Of a stretch of DNA of 64,000 nt, positions 25,848 through 33,810 are shown one piece after another. Position numbers and translations under genes: made by a program. Within the stretch, counting starts at the first letter, position 1. Every line of letters begins with the position of its first letter. Source of the stretch: HXMU1420-13 sp965249965. Lineage in GTDB: Bacteria > Bacteroidota > Rhodothermia > Balneolales > Balneolaceae. The notes beneath the pieces were generated by a model, which searched no databases, had not been told where the DNA came from, and saw nothing but the letters and a program-made list of their open reading frames with translations. The stretch lies in the NCBI GenBank assembly GCA_965249965.1, contig OZ252262.1:1922001-1986000 (forward strand), in the 5' to 3' direction.

Positions 25848-27799
25848 AATTCTTTTATCAAATATTTCTTCTACTACTTTTTGTTGGATACGGAGAACTG
25901 GTTATTGCCCAAATTCCTGAGGGAATACTGGCAAATCCATCTCAGTTTGCAGAAGCTGATACTACTGAAAGAGAAGTACAGCCCATTTCCCCATGGAAGT
26001 ATGGGAGAATCGCCGGCCATAAGATAGTTACGAACGATAGTTTACTTCGTTGGGAAATATGGCCCAATTGGGGTGACTTTTTTGCCTATCGAAATGATGT
26101 TATTTCTTATCGGCAGGGAACTGTTGGCAGGGTAGATGCTTTTGAAATTGAAGGATACTCTCCACATGAACAACGAGTTGAGTTAAACGGAATTCGATTG
26201 AACAATCCGATTACAGGGTATGTGAACTACAATCATATACCGAGCAATAGAATTGGATTAATGACTGAATCGAAACAAAGTATCTATGAATCTCATCTGC
26301 GATTACGTGATTATTATCTGGTTGAGCCGTTAAGCTATTTAAATTTTGATGAATCGGCGCTGGATTATAGAAACTTAGAGTTTATGGTCGCTCAGAATTT
26401 CAGTGAGCGTACTAATGTGGAACTTTCATTTTGGGATCGCCGTGATGGTGGCTATTACCCGGTAAATGAAGTTCAGGGAAGCCAAATTTTGATGAAAGGA
26501 TATCATTATCTATCCCAAAATCTACAACTACGTACCATGATATTGAGAAATCAATTCAAGAGGGATGAGTCGTTTGGATATGTAGTAAACGATCCGTTGA
26601 CATTCGCTTTCAGTCAATTTGCGACACAGCCAAACAAATCAGCATCAAATTTTGGATCTACTAGTGGTTACGAGTCAGATATATTACGCAGAGATTTTAA
26701 AGTTGGCCTCTACTCCAGGCCCGATTCGCTATCTGAGGAAAATTCGGGCATTGAGTTTTTCCACTCAAAAAATGATTTTGGCCTGCCATTCGATACCGAC
26801 ACACTATCCTGGGATGTGAGAACACAAGCAATATCAGGATTCAGAAAACTTCAGTTGAACAATTTACACGTGCTGTTTGAAGGTTCTTTGAATCGATATC
26901 TGACTAAGAAGAATCGGAATATTACCATCTCAAATTGGAATACTTTTGAATTTGGAGCCAAAGCGAAGTATCAAATAAATGAAGACATCGGAATATTTTC
27001 GAATGGTAATTTCCAATATCGATCTGATAGTGAATCAGGATATTTTCAAGATTTTGGCATTCAAATCAATCCTTCAAAGTTTAAGTTATATGCATCTGCC
27101 GGCTTGTTTTCAAGAATTCCAACCATTCAACAAAAGTTTTGGACTGCTCCAGCGTTTTCCGGTAATGCTGAATTAGAAAATGTAGAGGGAGTTAATTTGT
27201 CTTCAAGTCTTGATATAAATTGGAACTCAAGGTTAACATCCGGAGCGAGTGTAAGGTGGCAGAATTTCAATAGCGACATTTTCATCGGCACAGATAGTAC
27301 GTTCGTTACCAGCGATTCGTACTCAGTGCTATCAGGTAGCATGTTTGGTCGATACGAGAATCAACGATTTTATGTAGAAAGTTCTGCAACGGTACATGCT
27401 GCGCTTGCTACAAATCCTACTTCTGTGTTGGAAGCAAACAATAAACCAGATCGAAAAGTATGGGTACGAAATAACGCTTATATAAAAGGGTATGTTTTTG
27501 ATCGAGCGGCTTATGTAAAGTTAGGCCTGTTAACTACTTTTAGCCCCTTTCCATATCGCTCGCGACTCTTTAATACGGAACTTCAATATTGGGAAAATGC
27601 CGCACTCAATGAAGTTGAAATCCCTGCTTACTTTCGCATGGATGCAGAATTATCTGCCAGAGTTCGTTCCATGATGATCGTAATGAGGTGGGAAAATGCA
27701 CTTGACGGATTTGGCCAGTTAGGGTACTTTGAGGCGGCAACATTACCCATGCCAGGACGACGGCTAATTGTAGGGATCAGAGCACAATTCAGAAACTAA
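25844..27799 (+). CDS. TonB-plug-like outer-membrane beta-barrel protein
   Basis: This 651-residue protein has a signal peptide (about 1-22, ending VIAQ). A plug-like region (about 90-150) reads VDAFEIEGYSPHEQRVELNG then NNPITGYVNYNHIP, the typical 'R-G-x-x-x-x-Q-x-x-x-x-x-x-N-G-x-x-x-N-x-P-x-T-G' plug pattern. Alternating aromatic strands run to a C-terminal ...VGIRAQFRN. It is shorter than most TonB receptors and no TonB box is obvious. Ligand unknown. The only start is a TTG that overlaps the cinA stop codon as TTGA. Confidence 0.75.
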   Translation: MKFFYQIFLLLLFVGYGELVIAQIPEGILANPSQFAEADTTEREVQPISPWKYGRIAGHKIVTNDSLLRWEIWPNWGDFFAYRNDVISYRQGTVGRVDAFEIEGYSPHEQRVELNGIRLNNPITGYVNYNHIPSNRIGLMTESKQSIYESHLRLRDYYLVEPLSYLNFDESALDYRNLEFMVAQNFSERTNVELSFWDRRDGGYYPVNEVQGSQILMKGYHYLSQNLQLRTMILRNQFKRDESFGYVVNDPLTFAFSQFATQPNKSASNFGSTSGYESDILRRDFKVGLYSRPDSLSEENSGIEFFHSKNDFGLPFDTDTLSWDVRTQAISGFRKLQLNNLHVLFEGSLNRYLTKKNRNITISNWNTFEFGAKAKYQINEDIGIFSNGNFQYRSDSESGYFQDFGIQINPSKFKLYASAGLFSRIPTIQQKFWTAPAFSGNAELENVEGVNLSSSLDINWNSRLTSGASVRWQNFNSDIFIGTDSTFVTSDSYSVLSGSMFGRYENQRFYVESSATVHAALATNPTSVLEANNKPDRKVWVRNNAYIKGYVFDRAAYVKLGLLTTFSPFPYRSRLFNTELQYWENAALNEVEIPAYFRMDAELSARVRSMMIVMRWENALDGFGQLGYFEAATLPMPGRRLIVGIRAQFRN

Positions 27800-27801
27800 G
27801 A

Positions 27802-28686
27802 ATGAATTTATCATATATCATTAAAGAAGGTTTTGCAGGCATAAAGCGAGCAAAACTGGCAGCTTCAACATCCATATTTTCGTTATTTGTAGCCATTCTG
27901 CTTTTGGGGATTTTATCTCGGGTGTCCTACAATATCTATATGCAAGCGATGACTTTTAAGGATCTCATCGAAGTAGAAGTCTTTCTTTTTGATGTAGACG
28001 AACGTTCGACAAACGAAATTCTAACCACTCTTGAAAGTAATGAACTTGTCTTGGATGTTACCTACATCTCAAAAGACAGTGCTTCTACCATCATGAAGCA
28101 AGAATTTGGTCCAGGAGTAGAAGAATTGGTCGCCTTAAATTTTTTACCAGCTTCTTTTCGTGTTAAAGTTGACACCGAAGCCGGAGTAGACCAAATTGCA
28201 AATTTTGTGAGTACGGTACTAAACCTGAGAGGGGTAGATGAAGTAAAGTACAATGAGGGACTTTTACGTGTAATGGAATCCAATTTAAATCTATTTAGCT
28301 TGATTGGCGGCGGATTGGGAATTCTAATATTGCTTGCTGCAGTAATTCTGGTTTATAATACCATACGCCTTACAATCTACGCGAAACGTGAACTCATCCG
28401 GGCAATGAAATTAGTTGGAGCAACGAATGGCTTTATTCGAAGTCCGTTTATAGTTGAGGGAATTCTTCAGGGAATAATTGCCGGCGCTTTTTCAGTTGGA
28501 TTGATGTATGCAATCTTCGAATTTGTGCTGCCATTATATCTGCCAGAAATGGGAATCTTGGGTTGGCCATTTGGCAAATGGTATTTCTTAGTTGCCGCAA
28601 TGTTCGGCTTATCTGTTTTAATGGGATGGCTTGGTAGCCGCTTTGCAGCTCGTAAATTTATCGAAGAGACCTATATCTCGGGCTAG
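27802..28686 (+). CDS. ftsX: Cell division protein FtsX
   Basis: This 294-residue membrane protein has a cytoplasmic N-terminus (MNLSYIIKEGFAGIKRAKLA) and a membrane segment near 25-45. The periplasmic domain (50-165) includes the GLLRVMESNLNLFS transition. Three further segments close the protein, with the FtsX/MacB-type core KLVGATNGFIRSPFIVEGI. With FtsE it controls peptidoglycan hydrolases at division. It starts two bases after the preceding stop and converges on the Fur gene. Confidence 0.93.
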   Translation: MNLSYIIKEGFAGIKRAKLAASTSIFSLFVAILLLGILSRVSYNIYMQAMTFKDLIEVEVFLFDVDERSTNEILTTLESNELVLDVTYISKDSASTIMKQEFGPGVEELVALNFLPASFRVKVDTEAGVDQIANFVSTVLNLRGVDEVKYNEGLLRVMESNLNLFSLIGGGLGILILLAAVILVYNTIRLTIYAKRELIRAMKLVGATNGFIRSPFIVEGILQGIIAGAFSVGLMYAIFEFVLPLYLPEMGILGWPFGKWYFLVAAMFGLSVLMGWLGSRFAARKFIEETYISG

Positions 28687-28693
28687 CTCACAT

Positions 28694-29194
28694 CTACTTA
28701 ACGAGATCTTTCTTACCAGCCTTAGCTTTTCTATGCTCGCACGCTTCCTTGTCTTGACAGCTACCATAAAAATGGAGCGAGTGAGAGTCGATATTCATGC
28801 CATGAATCTTGCCAATTAAATCCTGAATTTCACCAATTCTTGGATCGCAAAACTCGAGAACATGTCCACATTCGTTACAGATAATATGATCATGTTGCTG
28901 ATACGCATAAGCACGCTCATAATAATACTGGCTTTTGCCAAATTGTTGGCGTTGTACCAATCCACATTCTACTAAAAGATCGAGGGTATTATAAACCGTT
29001 GCGCGACTTACACGTGTGCCGCCGTCCTGCATTCGGAAGAAAATATCGTCGGCATCGAAATGGCCATCTGCTCGATAAATTTCTTCCAAAACCATGAATC
29101 GTTCAGGCGTTTGGCGCTGATTTCCTTCTTTTAAGTAGGATCGAAAAATCTCTTTTACAAGTTCAATTGTATCTTCGTGTGCGGGATGTGCCAT
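28694..29194 (-). CDS. Fur-family transcriptional regulator
   Basis: This is a 166-residue protein from the ATG at 29192-29194 (MAHPAHEDTIELVKEI). Winged helix: RQTPERFMVLEEIYRADGHF and RVSRATVYNTLDLLVECGLV. The metal sites are HDHIICNECG with a second Cys pair CQDKEAC for structural zinc. The frame could extend to 29299, but a promoter and dyad occupy that stretch, so the shorter form is preferred. It could be Fur or a PerR/Zur relative. A long-chain acyl-CoA ligase is divergent from it. Confidence 0.9.
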   Translation of the reverse strand: MAHPAHEDTIELVKEIFRSYLKEGNQRQTPERFMVLEEIYRADGHFDADDIFFRMQDGGTRVSRATVYNTLDLLVECGLVQRQQFGKSQYYYERAYAYQQHDHIICNECGHVLEFCDPRIGEIQDLIGKIHGMNIDSHSLHFYGSCQDKEACEHRKAKAGKKDLVK

Positions 29195-29212
29195 GGGTAT
29201 GGAATTTTTTTT

Positions 29213-29245
29213 CAAATATACGACTTGTTTCATAGGTTTTGAAAC
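29213..29245 (-). promoter_or_regulatory. Promoter of the Fur-family gene with overlapping dyad
   Basis: On the minus strand TATATTTG (29220-29213) matches the Bacteroidota -7 box, with TTTC (29244-29241) 20 bases further upstream as a -33. GTTTCA (29227-29232) and TGAAAC (29240-29245) form a dyad with a seven-base spacer across the -33 side. This suits an autoregulatory Fur-family operator. Confidence 0.5.
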
Positions 29246-29310
29246 TCGTGCTTTTACTTTCAAGAGTATTATATTCAAGCCGGAATTCGGAATAAACATA
29301 CATCACTAAC

Positions 29311-31194
29311 ATGCCTATAATTGTACCGTTTGAAACTCTAACTGAGTTGTTCAAAAACCTAACAAAAAAATATGTTGGTCAGCAAAAAGCAGCCTTTTAT
29401 CATAAACTAGATCCAAAAGGGTCGTATGAACCTGTGTATTGGGATCAGGTAGAAGAAGACGTTCACTCATTAGCTGCATATTTAGTTGAACGTGGAGTGA
29501 AGCATGGCGATAGGGTAGGTATACTTAGTGAAAATAGATACGAATGGACCGTTGTGGATTTGGCCACCCAATTAATTGGTGGAATAAATGTGTCGTTATA
29601 TACAACGCTTCCGCCAAATCAATGCGAGTATATTTTAAAAGATTCGGATACAAGGATGTTCTTTGTTTCAACCGGAATTCAACTCAAAAAAGCAGTAGAG
29701 GTTTTCGAAAATTGCGAGGATCTGCTTGAAGTTATCGCATTTGACGAGCCCAAGGTGAAATCATTTCTTGAGCATGATTATGTGAACCTTTTTCAGGATG
29801 TACTGGATGAAGGCGCGAAATTATATCCGAAACACAAAGAAATAATCACAAAATATTCCAAAGCAGTAGAGCCCGAAGATATCGCGACATTGATTTATAC
29901 TTCGGGTACAACGGGTAATCCCAAAGGCGCCATGTTGACACATAACAATATTGTGAGCAATGTAAAATCTGCTACGCAACATATTTACTGGGATGAGAAG
30001 GATCGACTTTTATCCTTTTTACCACTCTGTCATTCATTTGAAAGAACAGGTGGTTACTACGCAATAATTTCGTGTGGTGCGGAAATTTACTATGCAGAAA
30101 GTGTGGATACGGTTTCTAAGAATATGCCAGAGGTTAAACCCACGGTTATGATTAGTGTGCCAAGATTATTTGAGAAGATTTATAACCTGATCATCAAAAG
30201 TGTAGAAGAAGGTAGCGATACCAAAAAAGCTATTTTCAACTGGGCAGTTGAGGTAGGTCGAAAATATTCCGAAGGAAAGCGAGGAATTGTTTCTCTGCAG
30301 AAAATGGTAGCAGATAAACTCGTTTTTGATAAGCTAAAGCAACGAACAGGAGGGAATGTTCGTCTTTTCGTTTCTGGCGGTGCGGCACTTCCACCAGATA
30401 TTGATCTGTTTTTCCGCTGTGCGGGTCTAACAATTTTACAAGGATACGGATTAACTGAAACATCACCGGTAATGGCCGCAAACAAACCCGGCAAAGAAGT
30501 TGTTGGGGTAGTAGGTCAGGTAATTCCAGGGGTTACTGTTGGAATTCAGGACTTAGAAACCGGTAAGTTAATTGCAGAAATAAGTGGTGAAGATTACCCT
30601 ACGAATTTGACAAGTAAAGCCGGCGAGATTTTAAACCGTGGTCCAAATACCATGTTAGGTTATTGGAAAAATGAAGAGGCTACCAAGGAAATGATTGATG
30701 AAGACGGCTGGCTACATACAGGAGATGTTGGCCGTTTTGTGGATGGGAATCTACAAATCACAGATCGAATTAAACATATGATCGTAAATGCAGGTGGTAA
30801 AAACATTTATCCGGGACCGATTGAAGATAAATTGAAAACCAGCAAATGGATTGATCAACTTGTAGTAGTTGGAGAGGCTCAGAACTTTATGGCCGCGCTT
30901 ATTGTACCTGATTTTGAAGCTCTTCAAAAATATGCCCGAGATAATGGAATTGAAGAACGTGATCCTGTAAAACTCATTAAACACGATGATGTTAGAACAC
31001 TTTTTAAAAAAGAAATGCGTGCGTTTTCAAAGGAATTTGCATCGCATGAAAAAATCCGTGATTTCCGTTTATTAGCCAATGAGTTTACCGTAGAAACTGG
31101 CGAAATAACCCCTACACTTAAAGTAAAGCGCAGGGTAATTTCAGAAAAGTATGCCGATGAAATCGCAGATATCTTTAAAGACGATTCCGCTTAA
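29311..31194 (+). CDS. Long-chain acyl-CoA synthetase (AMP-binding family)
   Basis: This 627-residue adenylate-forming enzyme activates long-chain fatty acids with ATP and CoA. Its AMP-binding motif is TLIYTSGTTGNPKG, followed by the GYGLTETSPV motif, GWLHTGDVG and the C-terminal KHMIVNAGGKNIYPGPIE, where the catalytic Lys/Gly region closes on the active site. It is soluble or membrane-associated. It is convergent with a four-gene operon on the right, sharing four bases with its last gene, and divergent from the Fur-family gene. Confidence 0.93.
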   Translation: MPIIVPFETLTELFKNLTKKYVGQQKAAFYHKLDPKGSYEPVYWDQVEEDVHSLAAYLVERGVKHGDRVGILSENRYEWTVVDLATQLIGGINVSLYTTLPPNQCEYILKDSDTRMFFVSTGIQLKKAVEVFENCEDLLEVIAFDEPKVKSFLEHDYVNLFQDVLDEGAKLYPKHKEIITKYSKAVEPEDIATLIYTSGTTGNPKGAMLTHNNIVSNVKSATQHIYWDEKDRLLSFLPLCHSFERTGGYYAIISCGAEIYYAESVDTVSKNMPEVKPTVMISVPRLFEKIYNLIIKSVEEGSDTKKAIFNWAVEVGRKYSEGKRGIVSLQKMVADKLVFDKLKQRTGGNVRLFVSGGAALPPDIDLFFRCAGLTILQGYGLTETSPVMAANKPGKEVVGVVGQVIPGVTVGIQDLETGKLIAEISGEDYPTNLTSKAGEILNRGPNTMLGYWKNEEATKEMIDEDGWLHTGDVGRFVDGNLQITDRIKHMIVNAGGKNIYPGPIEDKLKTSKWIDQLVVVGEAQNFMAALIVPDFEALQKYARDNGIEERDPVKLIKHDDVRTLFKKEMRAFSKEFASHEKIRDFRLLANEFTVETGEITPTLKVKRRVISEKYADEIADIFKDDSA

Positions 31195-31565
31195 GATTCA
31201 GCAGAAGTTCTCCGGGCTTCTCGGAATGATTTAACAGCCGCGACTATATAAGCAAGGCACATGAGCAACATCGCTACTTGAGCATAGATAGCAATCGGAC
31301 GTTCAACATCTGCACCGCTAAATATTTCGATCAGACCGGGAATTCCACGCGCTGATCCAATAAGTCCAAGCAGTGCAAAACCAACGGCAGCATGCATCAC
31401 GTGTTTCTTAATTTTTTCTACAGACGAGAGCACGCCAAAACCTACAAACACAAGCCCGAAAAAAGCGGGGATCATAGCAGTTATACTTTCCATACCTGTT
31501 CCAAAATAAGATGCGGAGCCAAGTATAATTAGTAAGATACCAAGCGATAAAGTTAAATTTTTCAT
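31191..31565 (-). CDS. Small membrane protein of unknown function
   Basis: This 124-residue protein has four membrane segments: LSLGILLIILGSASYFGTG, MIPAFFGLVFVGFGVLS, VMHAAVGFALLGLIGSARG and a final IAIYAQVAMLLMCLAYIVAA. The C-terminus is basic. No family was recognised. It sits eight bases downstream of the DUF1499 gene as the last gene of the cysteine-desulfurase operon. Confidence 0.7.
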   Translation of the reverse strand: MKNLTLSLGILLIILGSASYFGTGMESITAMIPAFFGLVFVGFGVLSSVEKIKKHVMHAAVGFALLGLIGSARGIPGLIEIFSGADVERPIAIYAQVAMLLMCLAYIVAAVKSFREARRTSAES

Positions 31566-31573
31566 TTAAGTAA

Positions 31574-31999
31574 TTAGGAGATTGTTTTATTTAATTTTCT
31601 AAAAAATTTATTTACTCGTCGTTTATTTACACCAAGATCAGAGTATCCTTCTCTGCTTGCACTTCGAATAAATAGGGTGGTTTTACTTCCATCTTGATGA
31701 GCTGCGATGTGGACGTCATCACGCCAACCAAAAATTGGGATTTTAAATACAGCATGAATCTGTTTTGTCTCTTCGTTCCATTCAATTGATTCTGCATTCA
31801 TTGCTCGCAGCACTTCATCCGCTGCATTTAAGATAGAGGCAGAATCAGCAGAAAATGTGCGGGAAGTTCTCTCGCAATTGGGCGAATCTGGACAAGACTT
31901 TAATGGATTTTCGATAGGTTGCAATCTGATGGGTTCACTTGAAGATGACAGCATAGTAAATAGCATACATACTAAACCAATGAGGGTAAATTTAATCAT
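31574..31999 (-). CDS. DUF1499-family protein
   Basis: This 141-residue protein has an N-terminal signal/anchor (MIKFTLIGLVCMLFTML) and the DUF1499 core: PDSPNCERT at the start, a central EETKQIHAVFKIPIFGWRDDVHI, and RSASREGYSDLGVNKRRV near the end. Function unknown. It probably faces the periplasm. It lies between the LOG gene and the small membrane protein in one transcript. Confidence 0.88.
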   Translation of the reverse strand: MIKFTLIGLVCMLFTMLSSSSEPIRLQPIENPLKSCPDSPNCERTSRTFSADSASILNAADEVLRAMNAESIEWNEETKQIHAVFKIPIFGWRDDVHIAAHQDGSKTTLFIRSASREGYSDLGVNKRRVNKFFRKLNKTIS

Positions 32000-32012
32000 G
32001 TAAGGTGAACCG

Positions 32013-32552
32013 TTAGTAATGACGAATCAGTTCCATACAATCATCAAAATTGTCAACCACAGAAAATAAATCGAGCGCTTTGGTTCGAAGGAAATCTTCT
32101 TTAAGACCACGTTCCACGAAATTCAACAATCCATCAAAATAGCCATTAATATTCATGAGGATGATGGGTTTATTGTGAAATCCAAGCTGACGCCAGGTTA
32201 GAATTTCAAAGAATTCATCCAGTGTGCCAAATCCACCGGGGAGCACTAAAAAAATATCAGATAATGATTCAAGCATGGCCTTTCGGGTGTGCATGTCTTG
32301 TGTTTCATGCAGTTCTGTAAGCCCGGTATGAGCAACTTCCATTTCTTTAATGGCAGTTGGGATCACACCCACAGCTTCTCCCCCTTGATTTATACAAGCA
32401 TCTGCAATAACTCCCATTATTCCAACCTTCCCACCACCATACACAAGTCGAATATTCTCTGTGGCAAAAGTAGCGCCAAGTTTCTTTGCTAAATCTACAA
32501 TTTCTTGGTCCAATGGGATTCTAGATCCGCAGTACACACAAACTTTTTTCAT
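32013..32552 (-). CDS. LOG-family (TIGR00730) nucleoside monophosphate ribohydrolase-like protein
   Basis: This is a 179-residue Rossmann-like protein from the ATG at 32550-32552, with a spare TTG one codon earlier. It has VYGGGKVGIMG and the PGGFGTLDEFFE motif, the signature of LOG/lysine-decarboxylase-like enzymes that release the base from cytokinin or purine nucleotide 5'-monophosphates. The natural substrate in this organism is unknown. Its ATG overlaps the stop of the cysteine desulfurase gene as TGATG. Confidence 0.9.
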   Translation of the reverse strand: MKKVCVYCGSRIPLDQEIVDLAKKLGATFATENIRLVYGGGKVGIMGVIADACINQGGEAVGVIPTAIKEMEVAHTGLTELHETQDMHTRKAMLESLSDIFLVLPGGFGTLDEFFEILTWRQLGFHNKPIILMNINGYFDGLLNFVERGLKEDFLRTKALDLFSVVDNFDDCMELIRHY

Positions 32553-33715
32553 CAAACTAAGGCAAACATTCGGTTCAAAACGCCATTCAATTTTTCTGAG
32601 AAATAACGGACATCTTCTTCGGTATTTTTCTTCCCAAAACTTACTCTGATACTTGAATTTGCAACTCCTTCAACCAATCCAATTCCTGTTAGTACATGTG
32701 ATGGCTCCATCGCTCCTGATGTGCATGCCGATCCGTTAGAAACGCAAATTCCTTCAATATCCAGATTCAACAGCAACATTTCGCCATCTACTCCACGGCC
32801 TTCATGATCCATAAATGATAGATTAAGAATGTGCGGCACTCCATTTTCCGGATTACCATTAATCTTATATGTGCAGCTAGTTAGATTTTTATTCATTTCA
32901 TCGATCAGTAACGAACGAAGTTTTTTAAAATGTGCGGTATTTGCATCCATTTCATCAACAGCAATTTCTAGTGCTTTAGCAAATCCTAAAATTCCCGGTA
33001 CATTTAGCGTTCCACCTCTTCGGCGGCGTTCCTGAGAACCACCAGTAAGCCATGGCATCCACATAGATTCATTTCTTACATACATGATTCCCACTCCTTT
33101 AGGGCCGTAAAATTTGTGAGCACTTCCACTCAAAAAGTCTAGGCCAATGTCTTTAACATCGAAAGGAATTTTCCCAAGGCTCTGAACGGCATCAGAATGA
33201 AATGGAATCTTCTTTTCTCTGCAAATTCCTGCAATTTCTTTGATTTCATTCACGCAACCAATTTCGTTGTTCACATGCATGATGCTAACCAAAGCAGTCT
33301 GGTCGGTAATTTTATCAGCAACGGATTTAGCAGTGATGGTTCCACATTCGATGGGGTCTGCAAAAACAGGTTTAAAACCATTCAACTTTGCCATTTCAAT
33401 TGGGTGAAGCACGGCATGGTGTTCTAATTCTGAAGTAATTATTTCAGATTTGCCTTTTGAAAGAGCGAGCACTCCTTTAATGACAGCGTTATCGCTTTCT
33501 GTGCCTCCACTTGTGAAAATGATCTCAGCCGGTTCAGCATTTAGCAATTGCGCTACTTTTTCACGAGCATCTTCAACCTCAACTTTAGCCTTTTGCCCTA
33601 AATGATGTGCTGAATTCGCGTTGCCATAATTCTCAGTCATGTATGGCAACATTGCCTCTAAAACCCTTGGATCAAGCGGTGTTGTGGCCGCATGATCTAA
33701 ATAAATTGTACGCAT
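32552..33715 (-). CDS. Cysteine desulfurase (IscS/NifS class)
   Basis: This 387-residue PLP enzyme takes sulfur from cysteine for Fe-S clusters or tRNA thiolation. It begins YLDHAATTPLDP, has the PLP lysine in SGSAHKFYGPKG and the active-site Cys in SNGSACTSGA, matching the IscS/NifS group. It is the first gene of the operon with the LOG, DUF1499 and small membrane protein genes, and is coupled to LOG by TGATG. No iscU or other iron-sulfur genes are close by. Confidence 0.93.
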   Translation of the reverse strand: MRTIYLDHAATTPLDPRVLEAMLPYMTENYGNANSAHHLGQKAKVEVEDAREKVAQLLNAEPAEIIFTSGGTESDNAVIKGVLALSKGKSEIITSELEHHAVLHPIEMAKLNGFKPVFADPIECGTITAKSVADKITDQTALVSIMHVNNEIGCVNEIKEIAGICREKKIPFHSDAVQSLGKIPFDVKDIGLDFLSGSAHKFYGPKGVGIMYVRNESMWMPWLTGGSQERRRRGGTLNVPGILGFAKALEIAVDEMDANTAHFKKLRSLLIDEMNKNLTSCTYKINGNPENGVPHILNLSFMDHEGRGVDGEMLLLNLDIEGICVSNGSACTSGAMEPSHVLTGIGLVEGVANSSIRVSFGKKNTEEDVRYFSEKLNGVLNRMFALV

Positions 33716-33773
33716 ATTCTTTTCCTAATTATCCACAAAAGTTAGGGAATCAATCTGCAAAAAGCAGAGCAGA

Positions 33774-33804
33774 AAAAAAGCCCCTTCTATAGGAAGAGGC
33801 TTTA
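33774..33804 (-). terminator. Rho-independent terminator of the large acidic T9SS gene
   Basis: On the minus strand, AAAGCCTCTTC (33804-33794) pairs with GAAGGGGCTTT (33788-33778) with one mismatch and a five-base loop, then seven T. It follows the stop of the gene at 33811. Confidence 0.85.
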
Positions 33805-33810
33805 AGGATG

